Below the pieces are notes generated by a model, which was given only the letters and a program-made list of their open reading frames with translations, did not search any database and was not told where the DNA came from. 53,695 nt of DNA from assembly GCA_017937685.1 (NCBI GenBank), contig JAGBDD010000065.1, positions 1 through 53,695 of the forward strand. The letters run 5' to 3'. Numbering within the stretch: position 1 is the first letter of the stretch; every line of letters starts with the position of its first letter. Source of the stretch: Thermoguttaceae bacterium (GTDB taxonomy: Bacteria; Planctomycetota; Planctomycetia; Pirellulales; Thermoguttaceae). A program made the translations under genes and the position numbers. Shown here one piece after another: positions 25,301 to 33,094 of the stretch.

Positions 25301-27159
25301 TGGAACGAGTAATCGCCTTCGGTCAACGGAATCGTTTCCGACTGATTCAGCCAATATATTAATAAGGACGACGACGAAATCAAATCGTCTTTGTCGAGGA
25401 GCGCTTCGGCGAGCAACACGAACGCTTTCGGCGAACTGAACCGCTCGACGTGCCGGCGCCAGAACGCGACGTCGCCGACCGCGCCTCCCGCCTGCCGCCA
25501 ACCGGCCAACGCGGTCGAGACCTTCGCCGCCGACTCCCAAACCGCCAACCCGGAGAACCCCTCGACGCTCGACGATTCGTCGCTCCCGAATTGATCCCAC
25601 CAACCGGCCAAATCGCTCATTTTATCGGACAAATCGACGCGCAAATCGGCTTCGCCCGCCGCCGCGGCTTCCTTTTGAAGTCGACTGTACAGGTCGAAAA
25701 TATCGTTCAACAGGTTGATAAAACCGTCGAGACGATGGTCGTGAACGACGGAGTCGACGCCGGTGAAGAGGCTGTACTGCGCGCCGAACCCGAGAATCGA
25801 CCAAGGGTCCGGGAAGGCGCCGCAAGCGAGCCCGCGCCGCAACAGGTCTTCGATCTCCTCCAAACACTTCGCGCCCTCGGCGACGCGTCCGGCGTCGGCG
25901 GCCAAATGCGCCTTCGTAATCAGCGAGTCGATCCGGGACAAAATCCGCGCCGACGGCGTTTCGATAATTTGCGCTTGCAGACGAGCCTCCTCGAAATACC
26001 CCATCCGAGCGAACGTCCGCGCCAAACTAAACCGCTGCAGCTGGTCGGCCCGACGCTTTGCCAGCGCCCGATTCAACGACTGCCGCGCTCCGGCGAACGG
26101 TTGGAAAAGGCGCGCCGCTTCCGCCGTCAAACGGTCGCGATGCTCGTCGTTCGGAACGCGCAAAATCAGCCGTTCGTAAAACGCGTCGCGATAGGCGGCG
26201 ATCGACGGCATCAGCGTCGAGAGCGTAACGGTCGAGTCGTGCGCCTGGACGCAACCGCCGGAAACGCCGGACGCCATCAAGATCGTTCCGGCCGTTACCG
26301 CCGCCGCTTCGTAAACGTACTGCGCTCGCAGCGTTTCGTCCTTTTCCTCCCAAACGCGCGCCATAATCGCGTCGAGCGTCGTTTGATGAACGACGAAGCG
26401 CCGATAATACCCGTTTTCGTCGATGCAGCGGTCGTCCCAAGTTCCGAAGCTGTAATTCGGGCGGCGGTTGACCGGGTGATCGAAGTCGTAAGCGCGCGGG
26501 TCGAGCGCCAGTTCCCGCAACTTATCCGGGTCGAACGACGCTTCGCGCAGGAGGTCGTCGTCGGTCGAGCGCAAAATTTCGAGCGTTTGTTCGACGACTT
26601 CGCGATAAGGCCCGAACGCGGCGCCGACGCCCTCGTAATAAAGCGGAACAAGCGAAATCCACTCGCGTTCGTTCGGCTCGTGTCGCTCTTCCCCTTCGAG
26701 AACCGGGATCGGGCGGTATCCGAGGAAGTCGTTCGCTTGCCGCACGACGTCGGCGACCAAGTTTCCGTCGTCGCCGAAAACGTCGCGAGCGGTCGTCAAG
26801 CGACAAATTCGCGCCATAAAGAACGAATTAAACAGAAATTCATTTTTTTGATGAAAAAGCGAATCGCGGTGGAAAATTCGATATTCGCTCAACGCTTTCT
26901 CGACCAAATCGAGAATCCGCGACGCTTGCCGGGAATCGCGAAACGCGTCGGCGGTTTCGGCCAACGTCGCGAGTTCGGAACGCAAAAGATCGAGCGCGTC
27001 CCGCCAAATTTCGGTCGAACCGCGTTCGGCGAGCGCTTGGTAAAGCGCGTTCCAAGCCGAAACGAAGCGAACGTCGCGACTTCCGGTCGAAAAATTCAAA
27101 TAACCTAAAATATCGCGAACGCCAATTCGCTCGTTATCGTTCAATTCAAATTTTGTCAT
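22363..27159 (-). CDS. Very large protein of unknown function (1598 residues)
   Basis: I do not recognise this protein. It is alpha-helical in character with no signal peptide or obvious membrane segment, so it is probably cytoplasmic. From about residue 860 to 985 there is a low-complexity, Asp/Glu/Asn-rich stretch (TTPEEENERRKKELWAEL, later SDDYDGAWDGDEEDDDK) that splits an N-terminal part from a C-terminal part. Both parts contain many aromatic and Arg-rich helices that might be TPR-like or HEAT-like, but no repeat is regular enough to name. I chose ATG at 27157-27159 (MTKFELNDNERIGVRDI); a TTG at 27183 in frame lacks a ribosome site, and so does the ATG. Codon usage resembles the neighbours. 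The histidine kinase gene follows in the same direction after 67 bp. A perfect AT palindrome lies about 130 bp upstream. Confidence 0.85.
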   Translation of the reverse strand: MTKFELNDNERIGVRDILGYLNFSTGSRDVRFVSAWNALYQALAERGSTEIWRDALDLLRSELATLAETADAFRDSRQASRILDLVEKALSEYRIFHRDSLFHQKNEFLFNSFFMARICRLTTARDVFGDDGNLVADVVRQANDFLGYRPIPVLEGEERHEPNEREWISLVPLYYEGVGAAFGPYREVVEQTLEILRSTDDDLLREASFDPDKLRELALDPRAYDFDHPVNRRPNYSFGTWDDRCIDENGYYRRFVVHQTTLDAIMARVWEEKDETLRAQYVYEAAAVTAGTILMASGVSGGCVQAHDSTVTLSTLMPSIAAYRDAFYERLILRVPNDEHRDRLTAEAARLFQPFAGARQSLNRALAKRRADQLQRFSLARTFARMGYFEEARLQAQIIETPSARILSRIDSLITKAHLAADAGRVAEGAKCLEEIEDLLRRGLACGAFPDPWSILGFGAQYSLFTGVDSVVHDHRLDGFINLLNDIFDLYSRLQKEAAAAGEADLRVDLSDKMSDLAGWWDQFGSDESSSVEGFSGLAVWESAAKVSTALAGWRQAGGAVGDVAFWRRHVERFSSPKAFVLLAEALLDKDDLISSSSLLIYWLNQSETIPLTEGDYSFHTIAFSWIEQVWSEPGAAEKERGASGSRRSDPFGADLTQEEYLRRWNLTKTFLDRVEANAGENWTIPTLRLDPDRFDKKITFKTENPVLADLARRLILATKFAGYSSLGIPKLVVKATFKDAARAVDVENLPSPEEFERFYRDNANVFPKFLTYRVFMQIVLNELRLAPSVRRRYQESVFGGGKTISVSNPSFGVDAGKTSRQNDDAPTTPEEENERRKKELWAELIRTFEENGDADGVAAAEELRDSDGLGPNDVEKLTRRLLRSLDGSENDAAENGHNAQDSTNLSVDGGNASSASVEFEAFDDSDDYDGAWDGDEEDDDKRGIDPLYGAAYDNMTFRDSAEDGVDDDVVEGKGAKFNDEGDDYEFAQETDRVNELLAFVYSTAKLWKFATGKSPILRGAAVSEPIEPFDDETLSDARLRLEGWLAQANVFERDLYELLDQASRFRIPKPNGTADGLAAYDQLRGTKEILLDRVIWTIVEVEDAIVFLKAALRDETSEKYAKPWKSKALETFGAMLRVDSKRTRRVWPELIARLENETLLYIPTSRGGDAKAIVDCRRLQQAVTRLFEYAPRLGLFAETFELLRCVQKMEQARLSAPGSITEFDRLVETATRGLAETLAESSKYWRVRPDGGFASNDEALVAYLERTMDALLSRWLAHSQHIRISSVEAIATPGQWNALKTFIQEYGADLFTQSFLSFRNIRAILHQGTRVYLTTLCELKREKNDVEFGDKLATQIVDGVETLERAASLLEIALECVAENYTEYVDYNSTTTQSDRGEKLYMFLDFLRVLANYERIAWNLKPVYWVHDALIRAGRRDAAELWKRNVKTKSADLSLESLRNYNKLTERYGICLQSVRERLMERFVRPLDVAQMCGLVFDAISEARRGDEANPVFQELKRQIEEFAKAPSGAGFELPEWLNALQDEVVASRVDSKEERRERETKTDAFNPTPVFPIVRLPRDEVGRQLRRALNDLELDD

Positions 27160-27500
27160 CGGTTTCGTCAATTTCGTTCGCAAAGACGGCGCGCCCGGTC
27201 GTTAGAAACGTTCGAGTCGTCAAAATCGTCAAAATTCGGTCGCTCGCGGCGACGAAGGCGGTCGTTCGAGCCCTTTCGGAGCCGCGATACTATTAATAGT
27301 AGACCCGTTTTCTTTTTTCACTAGGGGGGGCCCGCCGATATTCCGCAAAGGAAAACGTTTTTCTCGCCGCGCCGCCCGTTCGACCTTCGTTTTAGCCGCG
27401 ACGTCTTTCTTTTTTTTCTTTCTTCTTCGTCTCGACGACAAGTCTAGCCGGAAAATCACAAACAAAAAACGCCGTTCACCCGATATTCAAATAACGCGTC
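27160..27500. other. Gene-free stretch upstream of the 1598-residue protein
   Basis: The gap 27160-27649 contains a 14-bp perfect palindrome (27288-27301), a G-rich run (GGGGGGG near 27326), a pyrimidine-rich stretch (27405-27430) and the terminator of the PLP-enzyme gene. On the minus strand TTTTGACGATTTTGACGA near 27220-27237 offers -35-like hexamers but no good -10. Confidence 0.4.
27288..27301. promoter_or_regulatory. Perfect palindrome TACTATTAATAGTA upstream of the 1598-residue protein
   Basis: A 14-bp perfect inverted repeat centred on TATTAATA, about 130 bp before the start codon, flanked by GC-rich DNA. It could be an operator or a promoter core. It is the longest of the TATTAATA sites. 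Confidence 0.4.
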
Positions 27501-27534
27501 AAAAAACGTCGCTCGTTTTCAACGAACGACGTTT
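27501..27534 (-). terminator. Rho-independent terminator after PLP-enzyme gene
   Basis: AAACGTCGCTCGTT (27504-27517) pairs with AACGAACGACGTTT (27521-27534) with one mismatch around a 3-base loop. On the minus strand it is followed by six T. It lies about 115 bp past the stop. Confidence 0.75.
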
Positions 27535-27649
27535 CGAAACGGTCGACGCCGGAGCCGCTAAACGGAAACGTTTTCAACCTTTTCGCCGACCGACAGTTTT
27601 AACGAATCGACGCGATTTGCCGATTTTAACGTTAACAGCGGCCTCAACG

Positions 27650-29455
27650 TCAAAGCGCGTCGCGCAATTTTTCAATCAACGCGTCGATCATTTCCGGCGA
27701 ATGCGTCGCGAAAACGGCGACTCGCAACGCTCCGCGCGCCCCGTCGCCGCGAGCCGGCAAATACGAAATCAAAATTTGTTCGTTCGCCAACGCCCGTTGA
27801 ATCCGGCGCATATTCTGCGGCGTCCCGACTTGAAACGAAACGATCGGCGACGGCGATTCCGCCGCCTCGATCTTTAACGTTCGCAAACCGGCGCGCAAAC
27901 GCGTCGCGTTTTCTCGCAATTTCGCCCGTAAATCCCCCGCTTTCGTTAAAATCCGCAAACCTCGGGCGGTCGCCGCGGCGATCGGGTTCGACGGAATCGC
28001 GCCGCAAAGCTCCTCGCAACGCTCGGTCAACTTCTCGACGAAAAACTCGCTTCCCGGCGCGACGCAACCGAAACCGCCGACCGCTTTCGCCAACGACGCG
28101 AACATATAAACCCGAACGCCGTCGCGTTTCCCCAACGCCGAACGCGCCGGAACGCCGAACGCTTCGTCGTCGAACGCGTCCGCCTCGAACGTCGCTTCGC
28201 TTTCCGCCTCTTGGCTCGTTTCGTTGACGCGGCTCAAGTCGAACCCGAAATGTTCGAGCGTTCCTCGCCCGCGCTTCCCTAAAACGCCGACGCCGTGCGA
28301 GTCGTCGACAACCAACGCCGCGCCCGGGAAGCGGCGAGCCGACGCCGCGTATTCGTCGAGCGGAGCGACCGAACCGCAATCGGCGAAAACGCCGTCGGTA
28401 ACGATAAGCGGACGCGCGCCCGGCGTTAAATAACGTCGCAATTTTCCCGCCAAGTCGACGGAATCGCAATGTCGGAACAAAATCGGCGTTCCGTCGGTCG
28501 CGTCGGAACCCGCGCGCCGCGTTTCCGAGTCGCCGCCGTCGACGTTGCGGGCGCCTAAACGTTTCAAGCGCTCCGACCGTTCCAACCGTTCCCAATCGGC
28601 GTTGCGTCGGCGTTCGTTCGCGCACTTTTCGAGAAGCGGCGTCCAAAACGGCGCCGACGCTTCGTCGACGAAGACGCGGTCGAACGAACCGGCGAGAAGT
28701 CGGAGCGTCGCTTCGGCAAGCGTCGTTTCGCTCAGCGCGTAAAAAGCGCGGGAAGCGCCGAAAAATTCCGCCGCGTTTCGCTCGACCTCGCGAGCCGGAG
28801 CCGAGACGAAACAGCGTCGCGAAGTCGCCGACGCGAGCCCGTATTTCATCGCCGCTTCGCAAGCGGTCGCGAGCATTTCCGGGTCGGCTTGCAACCCGAG
28901 ATACCCGTCGCCGCCGAAATAGACGTAAGTTTTTCCGTCGATCGTCGCCGTCGCGTCCGGCGGACCGTCGAGCCGGAACGCGTTCTCGACGTTTTCGCGT
29001 TCGAGATCGCCGCGTTTCGAACGAGCGGTCGCCGCGTCGCCGCCCGTCGACCTCGCGAAGACTTCCGCCGCTTTTCGCCGACGCTCCGTTTCGTCCCGTC
29101 CGGCGCGATTCGCGAGATCTCCCGCCAAGCGCCGCAAACGCTCGAACTCGGCGCGGTCTTCCGAGTCGGCGTTATCGTCGCGATCGCTCGATTCCTTGCA
29201 AGCTCTCGAATCGTTTAAATCTTCCCAACCGTTAAATTCAACGCTCTCCCCCGAATCGACGCGTTCTTCCTCTTTTCGCGAATCGCGCCGCCCTTCGACG
29301 TTCCAGCGATCTTCAAAAGCGTTCAAAAACGACGAAAAAACGCTCGGGTTCTCGTCCCGCTTCGTCTCGCGACGGGCGTCAAAGGAAAACCGCTCCGACG
29401 ACCAAAAATCGTCGCGGCGCGAACCGAATCGGGAAAACTCGTTAAACGACTTCAT
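27650..29455 (-). CDS. PLP-dependent aminotransferase, KBL/BioF (alpha-oxoamine synthase)-like, with long N-terminal extension
   Basis: A 601-residue fold-type I PLP enzyme. The catalytic part starts near residue 170 (KTYVYFGGDGYLGLQADPEM, the usual NNYLGL strand) and carries DGVFADCGSVAPLDEY, VVDDSHGVGVLGKRGRGTLE (Asp and His that hold PLP) and VYMFASLAKAVGGFGCV with the PLP-binding Lys near residue 457. These match 8-amino-7-oxononanoate synthase, 2-amino-3-ketobutyrate-CoA ligase and serine palmitoyltransferase. Which acyl-CoA and amino acid are used cannot be told. The first 165 residues are Arg/Glu/Asp-rich and disordered-looking, and two further charged insertions occur (near residues 280 and 395). 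Normal family length is about 390-400. I chose the ATG at 29453-29455; it lacks a good ribosome site. No other bio gene is nearby. Confidence 0.85.
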   Translation of the reverse strand: MKSFNEFSRFGSRRDDFWSSERFSFDARRETKRDENPSVFSSFLNAFEDRWNVEGRRDSRKEEERVDSGESVEFNGWEDLNDSRACKESSDRDDNADSEDRAEFERLRRLAGDLANRAGRDETERRRKAAEVFARSTGGDAATARSKRGDLERENVENAFRLDGPPDATATIDGKTYVYFGGDGYLGLQADPEMLATACEAAMKYGLASATSRRCFVSAPAREVERNAAEFFGASRAFYALSETTLAEATLRLLAGSFDRVFVDEASAPFWTPLLEKCANERRRNADWERLERSERLKRLGARNVDGGDSETRRAGSDATDGTPILFRHCDSVDLAGKLRRYLTPGARPLIVTDGVFADCGSVAPLDEYAASARRFPGAALVVDDSHGVGVLGKRGRGTLEHFGFDLSRVNETSQEAESEATFEADAFDDEAFGVPARSALGKRDGVRVYMFASLAKAVGGFGCVAPGSEFFVEKLTERCEELCGAIPSNPIAAATARGLRILTKAGDLRAKLRENATRLRAGLRTLKIEAAESPSPIVSFQVGTPQNMRRIQRALANEQILISYLPARGDGARGALRVAVFATHSPEMIDALIEKLRDAL

Positions 29456-29549
29456 ACGAATCTCAAAAGGGGAAAAATAAGGAAACTTTACCGACGCGAC
29501 GCCGTCGACGCTTCGACGCGTCGACCGTTTTTTCGTCGTCGACGCGAGA

Positions 29550-29578
29550 AAGATAGCAAGATTTGCGCGTCGAAACAA
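29550..29578 (-). promoter_or_regulatory. Predicted promoter for the PLP-enzyme gene
   Basis: On the minus strand: TTGTTT (29573-29578), 17-bp spacer, TATCTT (29550-29555). The leader is about 90 nt. The 29456-29855 gap otherwise holds the divergent Gfo/Idh promoter and an A/T-rich stretch. Confidence 0.45.
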
Positions 29579-29707
29579 GAGAGGTTTTTCGATAAAAAAA
29601 TTCCGCGTCGCGTTCTCAACGCTTGGCTTCTCGCCGCTTCCGCGTCGACGCTCGACGGCGCGAAAAAGAAAAATTTGAAAAAAATCGTCCCGGCGCGCAA
29701 AAAAAAC

Positions 29708-29736
29708 TTGCAAACGGTTCCGCCGTTTGGTAAAAT
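29708..29736 (+). promoter_or_regulatory. Predicted promoter for Gfo/Idh gene with built-in operator-like palindrome
   Basis: TTGCAA (29708-29713), 17-bp spacer, TAAAAT (29731-29736). The spacer region holds the perfect 19-base inverted repeat CAAACGG-TTCCG-CCGTTTG (29711-29729), ideally placed for a repressor to block RNA polymerase. A half-site GCAAACGG recurs just downstream (about 29743-29750). Confidence 0.7.
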
Positions 29737-29804
29737 CGCCGCAAACGGTCGGCGGAACGCCGCGTCGCAACGGACGCGAAACGCCCCGAAAAATCCTTTC
29801 GCTT

Positions 29805-29812
29805 TATTAATA
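29805..29812. promoter_or_regulatory. TATTAATA palindrome in Gfo/Idh leader
   Basis: Lies 44 bp before the Gfo/Idh ATG, downstream of the predicted promoter and so within the leader. One of six intergenic copies. Confidence 0.35.
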
Positions 29813-29855
29813 TAACGTCAAAATCGGCTGCCGAAAGCCGAAAAGGAGCGTCCCA

Positions 29856-31187
29856 ATGACATTGCGCAACGCCCGTTCCACTCGCCGCGATTTTCTTAAA
29901 ACGTCGACTCTCGCCGCCGGCGTCGGCGCGCTCGGTCTCGCGAACTTTCCCGCTCCGGCGGTCGCTCGCGAAATCGGCGTCAACTCGAAGTTGAACATCG
30001 CGCACGTCGGAATCACTCGTCAAGGCGCGTACAGCGTCAACGGTTGCAAGAGCCAAAACCAAATCGCCCTCTGCGACGCGGACTCGAAACACCTCGACGC
30101 GGCGAAAGCGACCTATCCGAACGCGAAAATGTACCAAGATTTTCGCGATATGCTCGCCGAAATGGGCGACCAACTCGACGCGATCGTCGTCTGCACGCCC
30201 GACCACACGCACGCCGCGCCCGCGATCGCCGGGATGAAACTCGGGCTCCACTGCTACTCCGAAAAACCGCTCGCGCACGATATTTACCAAATCCGCGCGA
30301 TGCAAAAAGTCGCGAAGGAAAAGAATCTCGTTACGCAAATGGGAACGCAAATCCACGCGGAGGACAACTACCGCCGCGTCGTCGAGCTGATCCAAGCGGG
30401 CGCGATCGGAACCGTTAAAGACGTTAAAGTTTGGTGTCAAAACCGTTATATTGGGAAGCCGAAGGCCGCCGAAAAGGTCGAATGCCCGAAAACGTTGAAT
30501 TGGGACGCTTGGCTCGGCCCGGCCGCCGAACGCGATTACGACCCGCGTTACGTTCCGGGAACTTGGCGTCATTACTGGGACTTTGGAAACGGCGCGATGG
30601 GCGATATGGGCTGCCATTATCTCGACCTGCCGTTCTGGGCGCTTGGGCTCGGCTACCCGCTTTCGGTCGAAACGACGTCGCCGCATCCGGTCGACGAAGA
30701 GCTTTGCGGTTGGGACTTGACCGCGAAATACGAGTTCGCGGCGCTCGACGGCGGCTCCGAACCGTTGACGCTTTCTTGGCAAGACGGCCAAGCGCGTCCG
30801 GAATGCTTAAAGGAATTTGGGCTCGAAAAACACGGCGCCGGCGTTCTTTTCTTCGGAACCGACGGGATTCTCTTCTCGACGTACTGGGAACACGCGCTCC
30901 TGCCGAAGGAAAAATTCGAAGGTTTCGAACGCCCGGCGCAGTCGATTCCGAAGTCGCTCGGACACCACGCCGAATGGATTAAGGCGATTCAAGACGGCGC
31001 CGGAGCCGGTTCGACGACGTGCGACTTCGGTTATTCCGGTCGTATCGCCGAAACGGTTCTCCTCGGCTGCTTCTCGTACCGTTGCGGTCAAAAATTGATT
31101 TACGACGCCGAAAATATGAAGGCGACGAACTGCCCGAAAGCGGATCAATACATCAAGCAATACTGCCGCCCGGGCTGGGAAGTTTGA
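29856..31187 (+). CDS. Tat-exported Gfo/Idh/MocA-family oxidoreductase
   Basis: A 443-residue NAD(P)-dependent sugar or inositol oxidoreductase type protein with a twin-arginine signal: STRRDFLKTSTLAAGVGALG at residues 8-27, so it is exported folded with its cofactor. The Rossmann part reads KLNIAHVGITRQGAYSV, followed by LDAIVVCTPDHTHAAPA and the active-site Lys motif HCYSEKPLAHD near residue 130. The C-terminal alpha/beta domain includes HYWDFGNGAMGDMGCHYLDL with a conserved Asp-x-x-x-His. Planctomycetes hold very many such enzymes, thought to act on plant or algal sugars; the substrate here is unknown. AAGGAG lies 9 bases before the ATG. It has its own promoter with a palindrome and a strong terminator, so it is a single-gene unit. 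Confidence 0.93.
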   Translation: MTLRNARSTRRDFLKTSTLAAGVGALGLANFPAPAVAREIGVNSKLNIAHVGITRQGAYSVNGCKSQNQIALCDADSKHLDAAKATYPNAKMYQDFRDMLAEMGDQLDAIVVCTPDHTHAAPAIAGMKLGLHCYSEKPLAHDIYQIRAMQKVAKEKNLVTQMGTQIHAEDNYRRVVELIQAGAIGTVKDVKVWCQNRYIGKPKAAEKVECPKTLNWDAWLGPAAERDYDPRYVPGTWRHYWDFGNGAMGDMGCHYLDLPFWALGLGYPLSVETTSPHPVDEELCGWDLTAKYEFAALDGGSEPLTLSWQDGQARPECLKEFGLEKHGAGVLFFGTDGILFSTYWEHALLPKEKFEGFERPAQSIPKSLGHHAEWIKAIQDGAGAGSTTCDFGYSGRIAETVLLGCFSYRCGQKLIYDAENMKATNCPKADQYIKQYCRPGWEV

Positions 31188-31244
31188 TCGTTTAAGCGAA
31201 TTTTAACGATTTTTCCTCCGTTCGCCGATTTCAACGCGTTTCAC

Positions 31245-31424
31245 GACGCTCGAAATCGGCGACGCAAAGGGAAATTCCGCCCAAACGCGCGAATTTGCTC
31301 AATTTAACGCTCGACGACAAGAAAAACGTCGGAAACGCCGCGGCGCTCCGACGCTCGAAATCGGCGACGCAAAGGGAAATTGTCGCCCTAACGCGCGAGT
31401 TCACCCAATTTAACGCTCGACGAC
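31245..31424 (+). repeat. Imperfect 105-bp direct repeat behind Gfo/Idh
   Basis: Two copies of a roughly 75-bp element (31245-31319 and 31350-31424), offset by 105-106 bp. Both begin GACGCTCGAAATCGGCGACG, continue CAAAGGGAAATT, diverge in the middle and close with CAATTTAACGCTCGACGAC. They lie between the Gfo/Idh stop and the terminator. No reading frame is shared convincingly. The 31188-31494 gap holds only this and the terminator. Confidence 0.85.
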
Positions 31425-31425
31425 G

Positions 31426-31470
31426 AAAAAAAACGCCCGACGCTTTGAAAACGTCGGGCGTTCGTCTTTT
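31426..31470. terminator. Bidirectional terminator between Gfo/Idh and greA
   Basis: AACGCCCGACG (31432-31442) pairs perfectly with CGTCGGGCGTT (31452-31462). CGTCTTTT follows on the plus strand and a run of T follows on the minus strand (A at 31426-31433), so it serves both convergent genes. Confidence 0.9.
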
Positions 31471-31494
31471 GTCGGCAAGACAAAACGAGCCGAA

Positions 31495-31974
31495 TCAGAA
31501 ATTGTAACTAATTTCCTTGATTTCAAACTCAATCAAACCAACCGGCACTTTCACTTTGGCGACGTCGCCGACTTTTTTGCCGAGGAAGCCTTGCGCCAAC
31601 GGGCACGTGCAAAGGATTTTGCCGGAGTCGAAGTCCTCTTCGCCCGCGCCGACAAGGGTGTATTTCAACGTTCTTCCGTCCTTCAAGCGTTTAACGACGA
31701 TCGTCGCGCCGAAACGAATCTCGTCTTGCGGAATCGTCGACGGGTCGATAATTTGAGCGCGACCGATACGGCTTTTCAAGTCGTTAATTTTCGCTTGCAA
31801 GAGCCCTTGACTTTCGCGAGCGCCGTGATATTCGGCGTTTTCTTTCAAGTCGCCCTCGGCGCGCGCGGCGGCGAGACGCTCCAAAATCGGCGGCATTTCC
31901 TCGTTTTCAAGACGTTCGATCTCTTTTTTAAGACGAGCGTATCCTTCGCGAGTCATCGGAATCGGATCGTTCAT
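31495..31974 (-). CDS. greA: Transcription elongation factor GreA
   Basis: Rescues backtracked RNA polymerase by stimulating cleavage of the 3' RNA end in the secondary channel. At 159 residues it is full length. The N-terminal coiled coil begins PMTREGYARLKKEIERLENE and carries the tip ARAEGDLKENAEYHGARESQ, with the acidic D-x-x-E pair that holds catalytic Mg. The C-terminal FKBP-like domain has IRFGATIVVKRLKDG and ends with VGDVAKVKVPVGLIEFEIKE. AAGG lies 7-8 bases before the ATG. A promoter lies at 32089-32116 and the strong bidirectional terminator follows, so the gene is monocistronic. Confidence 0.97.
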   Translation of the reverse strand: MNDPIPMTREGYARLKKEIERLENEEMPPILERLAAARAEGDLKENAEYHGARESQGLLQAKINDLKSRIGRAQIIDPSTIPQDEIRFGATIVVKRLKDGRTLKYTLVGAGEEDFDSGKILCTCPLAQGFLGKKVGDVAKVKVPVGLIEFEIKEISYNF

Positions 31975-32003
31975 GACTACCTTGTTACTTCCTTTCTCTC
32001 GTT

Positions 32004-32011
32004 TATTAATA
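32004..32011. promoter_or_regulatory. TATTAATA palindrome in greA leader
   Basis: Lies about 30 bp upstream of the greA ATG and downstream of its predicted promoter. One of six intergenic copies. Confidence 0.35.
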
Positions 32012-32088
32012 GCGCGAAGGCGCGCGACCGCGACGGACGCGCGCCGGCGACGAGAACCTTCGTCCTCGCAACGACGTTCGTTCTTTTT

Positions 32089-32116
32089 ATTTTACCTTAA
32101 ATCCGGCGTTTGACAA
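32089..32116 (-). promoter_or_regulatory. Predicted promoter for greA
   Basis: On the minus strand: TTGTCA (32111-32116), 16-bp spacer, TAAAAT (32089-32094). It begins right after the stop codon of the DUF6263-like gene. The leader is about 108 nt. Confidence 0.65.
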
Positions 32117-32122
32117 CCGCCC

Positions 32123-33064
32123 CTAGCGTTTAGCGACCGTCAATTTATTGCGAATTACGCCGATCGCCTTGACGACGATTTCTTCGCCCGCCTTATTTTT
32201 TCTCGGAAGCTCCAAATTTACGGTCGCCCGCGACGCAAAATCGTTGGCGACGCCGTCGGTCAAATTGTATTTTCCGTCGATTTCGATTTTAATCGTCGCG
32301 CTGGCCCCGGCGGTCAAATCGACGTCGAGAATCGCCTCCGCGACAATGTTCGCTTTCGGTTCGACGCGACGCAAAGCCTTCAACTCGCAATCCAAAATCA
32401 GCTTTTTCGAGCCGATCACCGGAAGCGTAAAAGGCGTTTCGGTCGTCCAACGATCGCCGACCGCGACCGGTTTCGCCGCGAGCGGATAAGCGAGCGGGTC
32501 GAAAATTTGCGCGACGTTCCCCGGTTCCGCGACCGTTTTAATATGTTCGACAAAATATTTTTCGCTCTCGTTTTCACCGACGGGAAGCGTTTTAACGAAC
32601 GCGTCGCATCCGTCGACTTTAACGACTTTACCGTCTTTAAGTTCGACGATAAATTCGCTTTGCAACAACTTCGCGAAAACCTCTTTCATCAACTCGCCGC
32701 CGCGCGCCGTGTTGTCGCTATCGTAATACGCGACGTCGGAACCGTCGCTCTGCAAACGAATCATCACCCGCGCCGGTTTCAGTTTCAGCGTTCGAACGCC
32801 GTCCGCCCGCAGCGCTTCCGCTTCGACCCTCCAATCGAAAGTCGCCCGAGTCTGCGCGCGCGCCAAAACTTCGCGACCGTGCTGCTCGACGTAAGAAACG
32901 GAAGTCTCTTGGAGCGCGGAATACGCCCCTTCGTTCCAAGCGTTTTTAATTTCGACGTTCGCGTCCGCGGCGCTCGCCGTCGTTCCTAACGTCGCCCAAA
33001 CGCACGACGCCCAAACGCACGACGCGATCGCGCCCCACTTTACCGCTCCAAACCCTTTAAGCAT
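32123..33064 (-). CDS. Secreted DUF6263-like protein
   Basis: A 313-residue protein with an N-terminal signal peptide (AVKWGAIASCVWASCVW, cleavage likely after TASA near residue 32). The mature part is beta-rich. It includes VMIRLQSDGSDVAYYDSDN, then ELMKEVFAKLLQSEFIVEL with a short DGKV turn, then FDPLAYPLAAKPVAVGDRW, the pattern of proteins annotated DUF6263 in planctomycetes. No catalytic motif is seen and the role is unknown. I chose the ATG at 33062-33064, which leads directly into the signal peptide. A promoter with a consensus -35 lies 30-60 bp upstream. Periplasmic or outer-surface location is inferred. Confidence 0.7.
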   Translation of the reverse strand: MLKGFGAVKWGAIASCVWASCVWATLGTTASAADANVEIKNAWNEGAYSALQETSVSYVEQHGREVLARAQTRATFDWRVEAEALRADGVRTLKLKPARVMIRLQSDGSDVAYYDSDNTARGGELMKEVFAKLLQSEFIVELKDGKVVKVDGCDAFVKTLPVGENESEKYFVEHIKTVAEPGNVAQIFDPLAYPLAAKPVAVGDRWTTETPFTLPVIGSKKLILDCELKALRRVEPKANIVAEAILDVDLTAGASATIKIEIDGKYNLTDGVANDFASRATVNLELPRKNKAGEEIVVKAIGVIRNKLTVAKR

Positions 33065-33094
33065 TAAATATTCTCGTCTAAAAAAGTTTTCCCA

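Noticed and set aside
29616..30791. Long minus-strand frame opposite the Gfo/Idh gene
   Set aside because: Shadow frame of a confidently identified Tat-exported oxidoreductase; composition is Arg/Val/Phe-rich without motifs.
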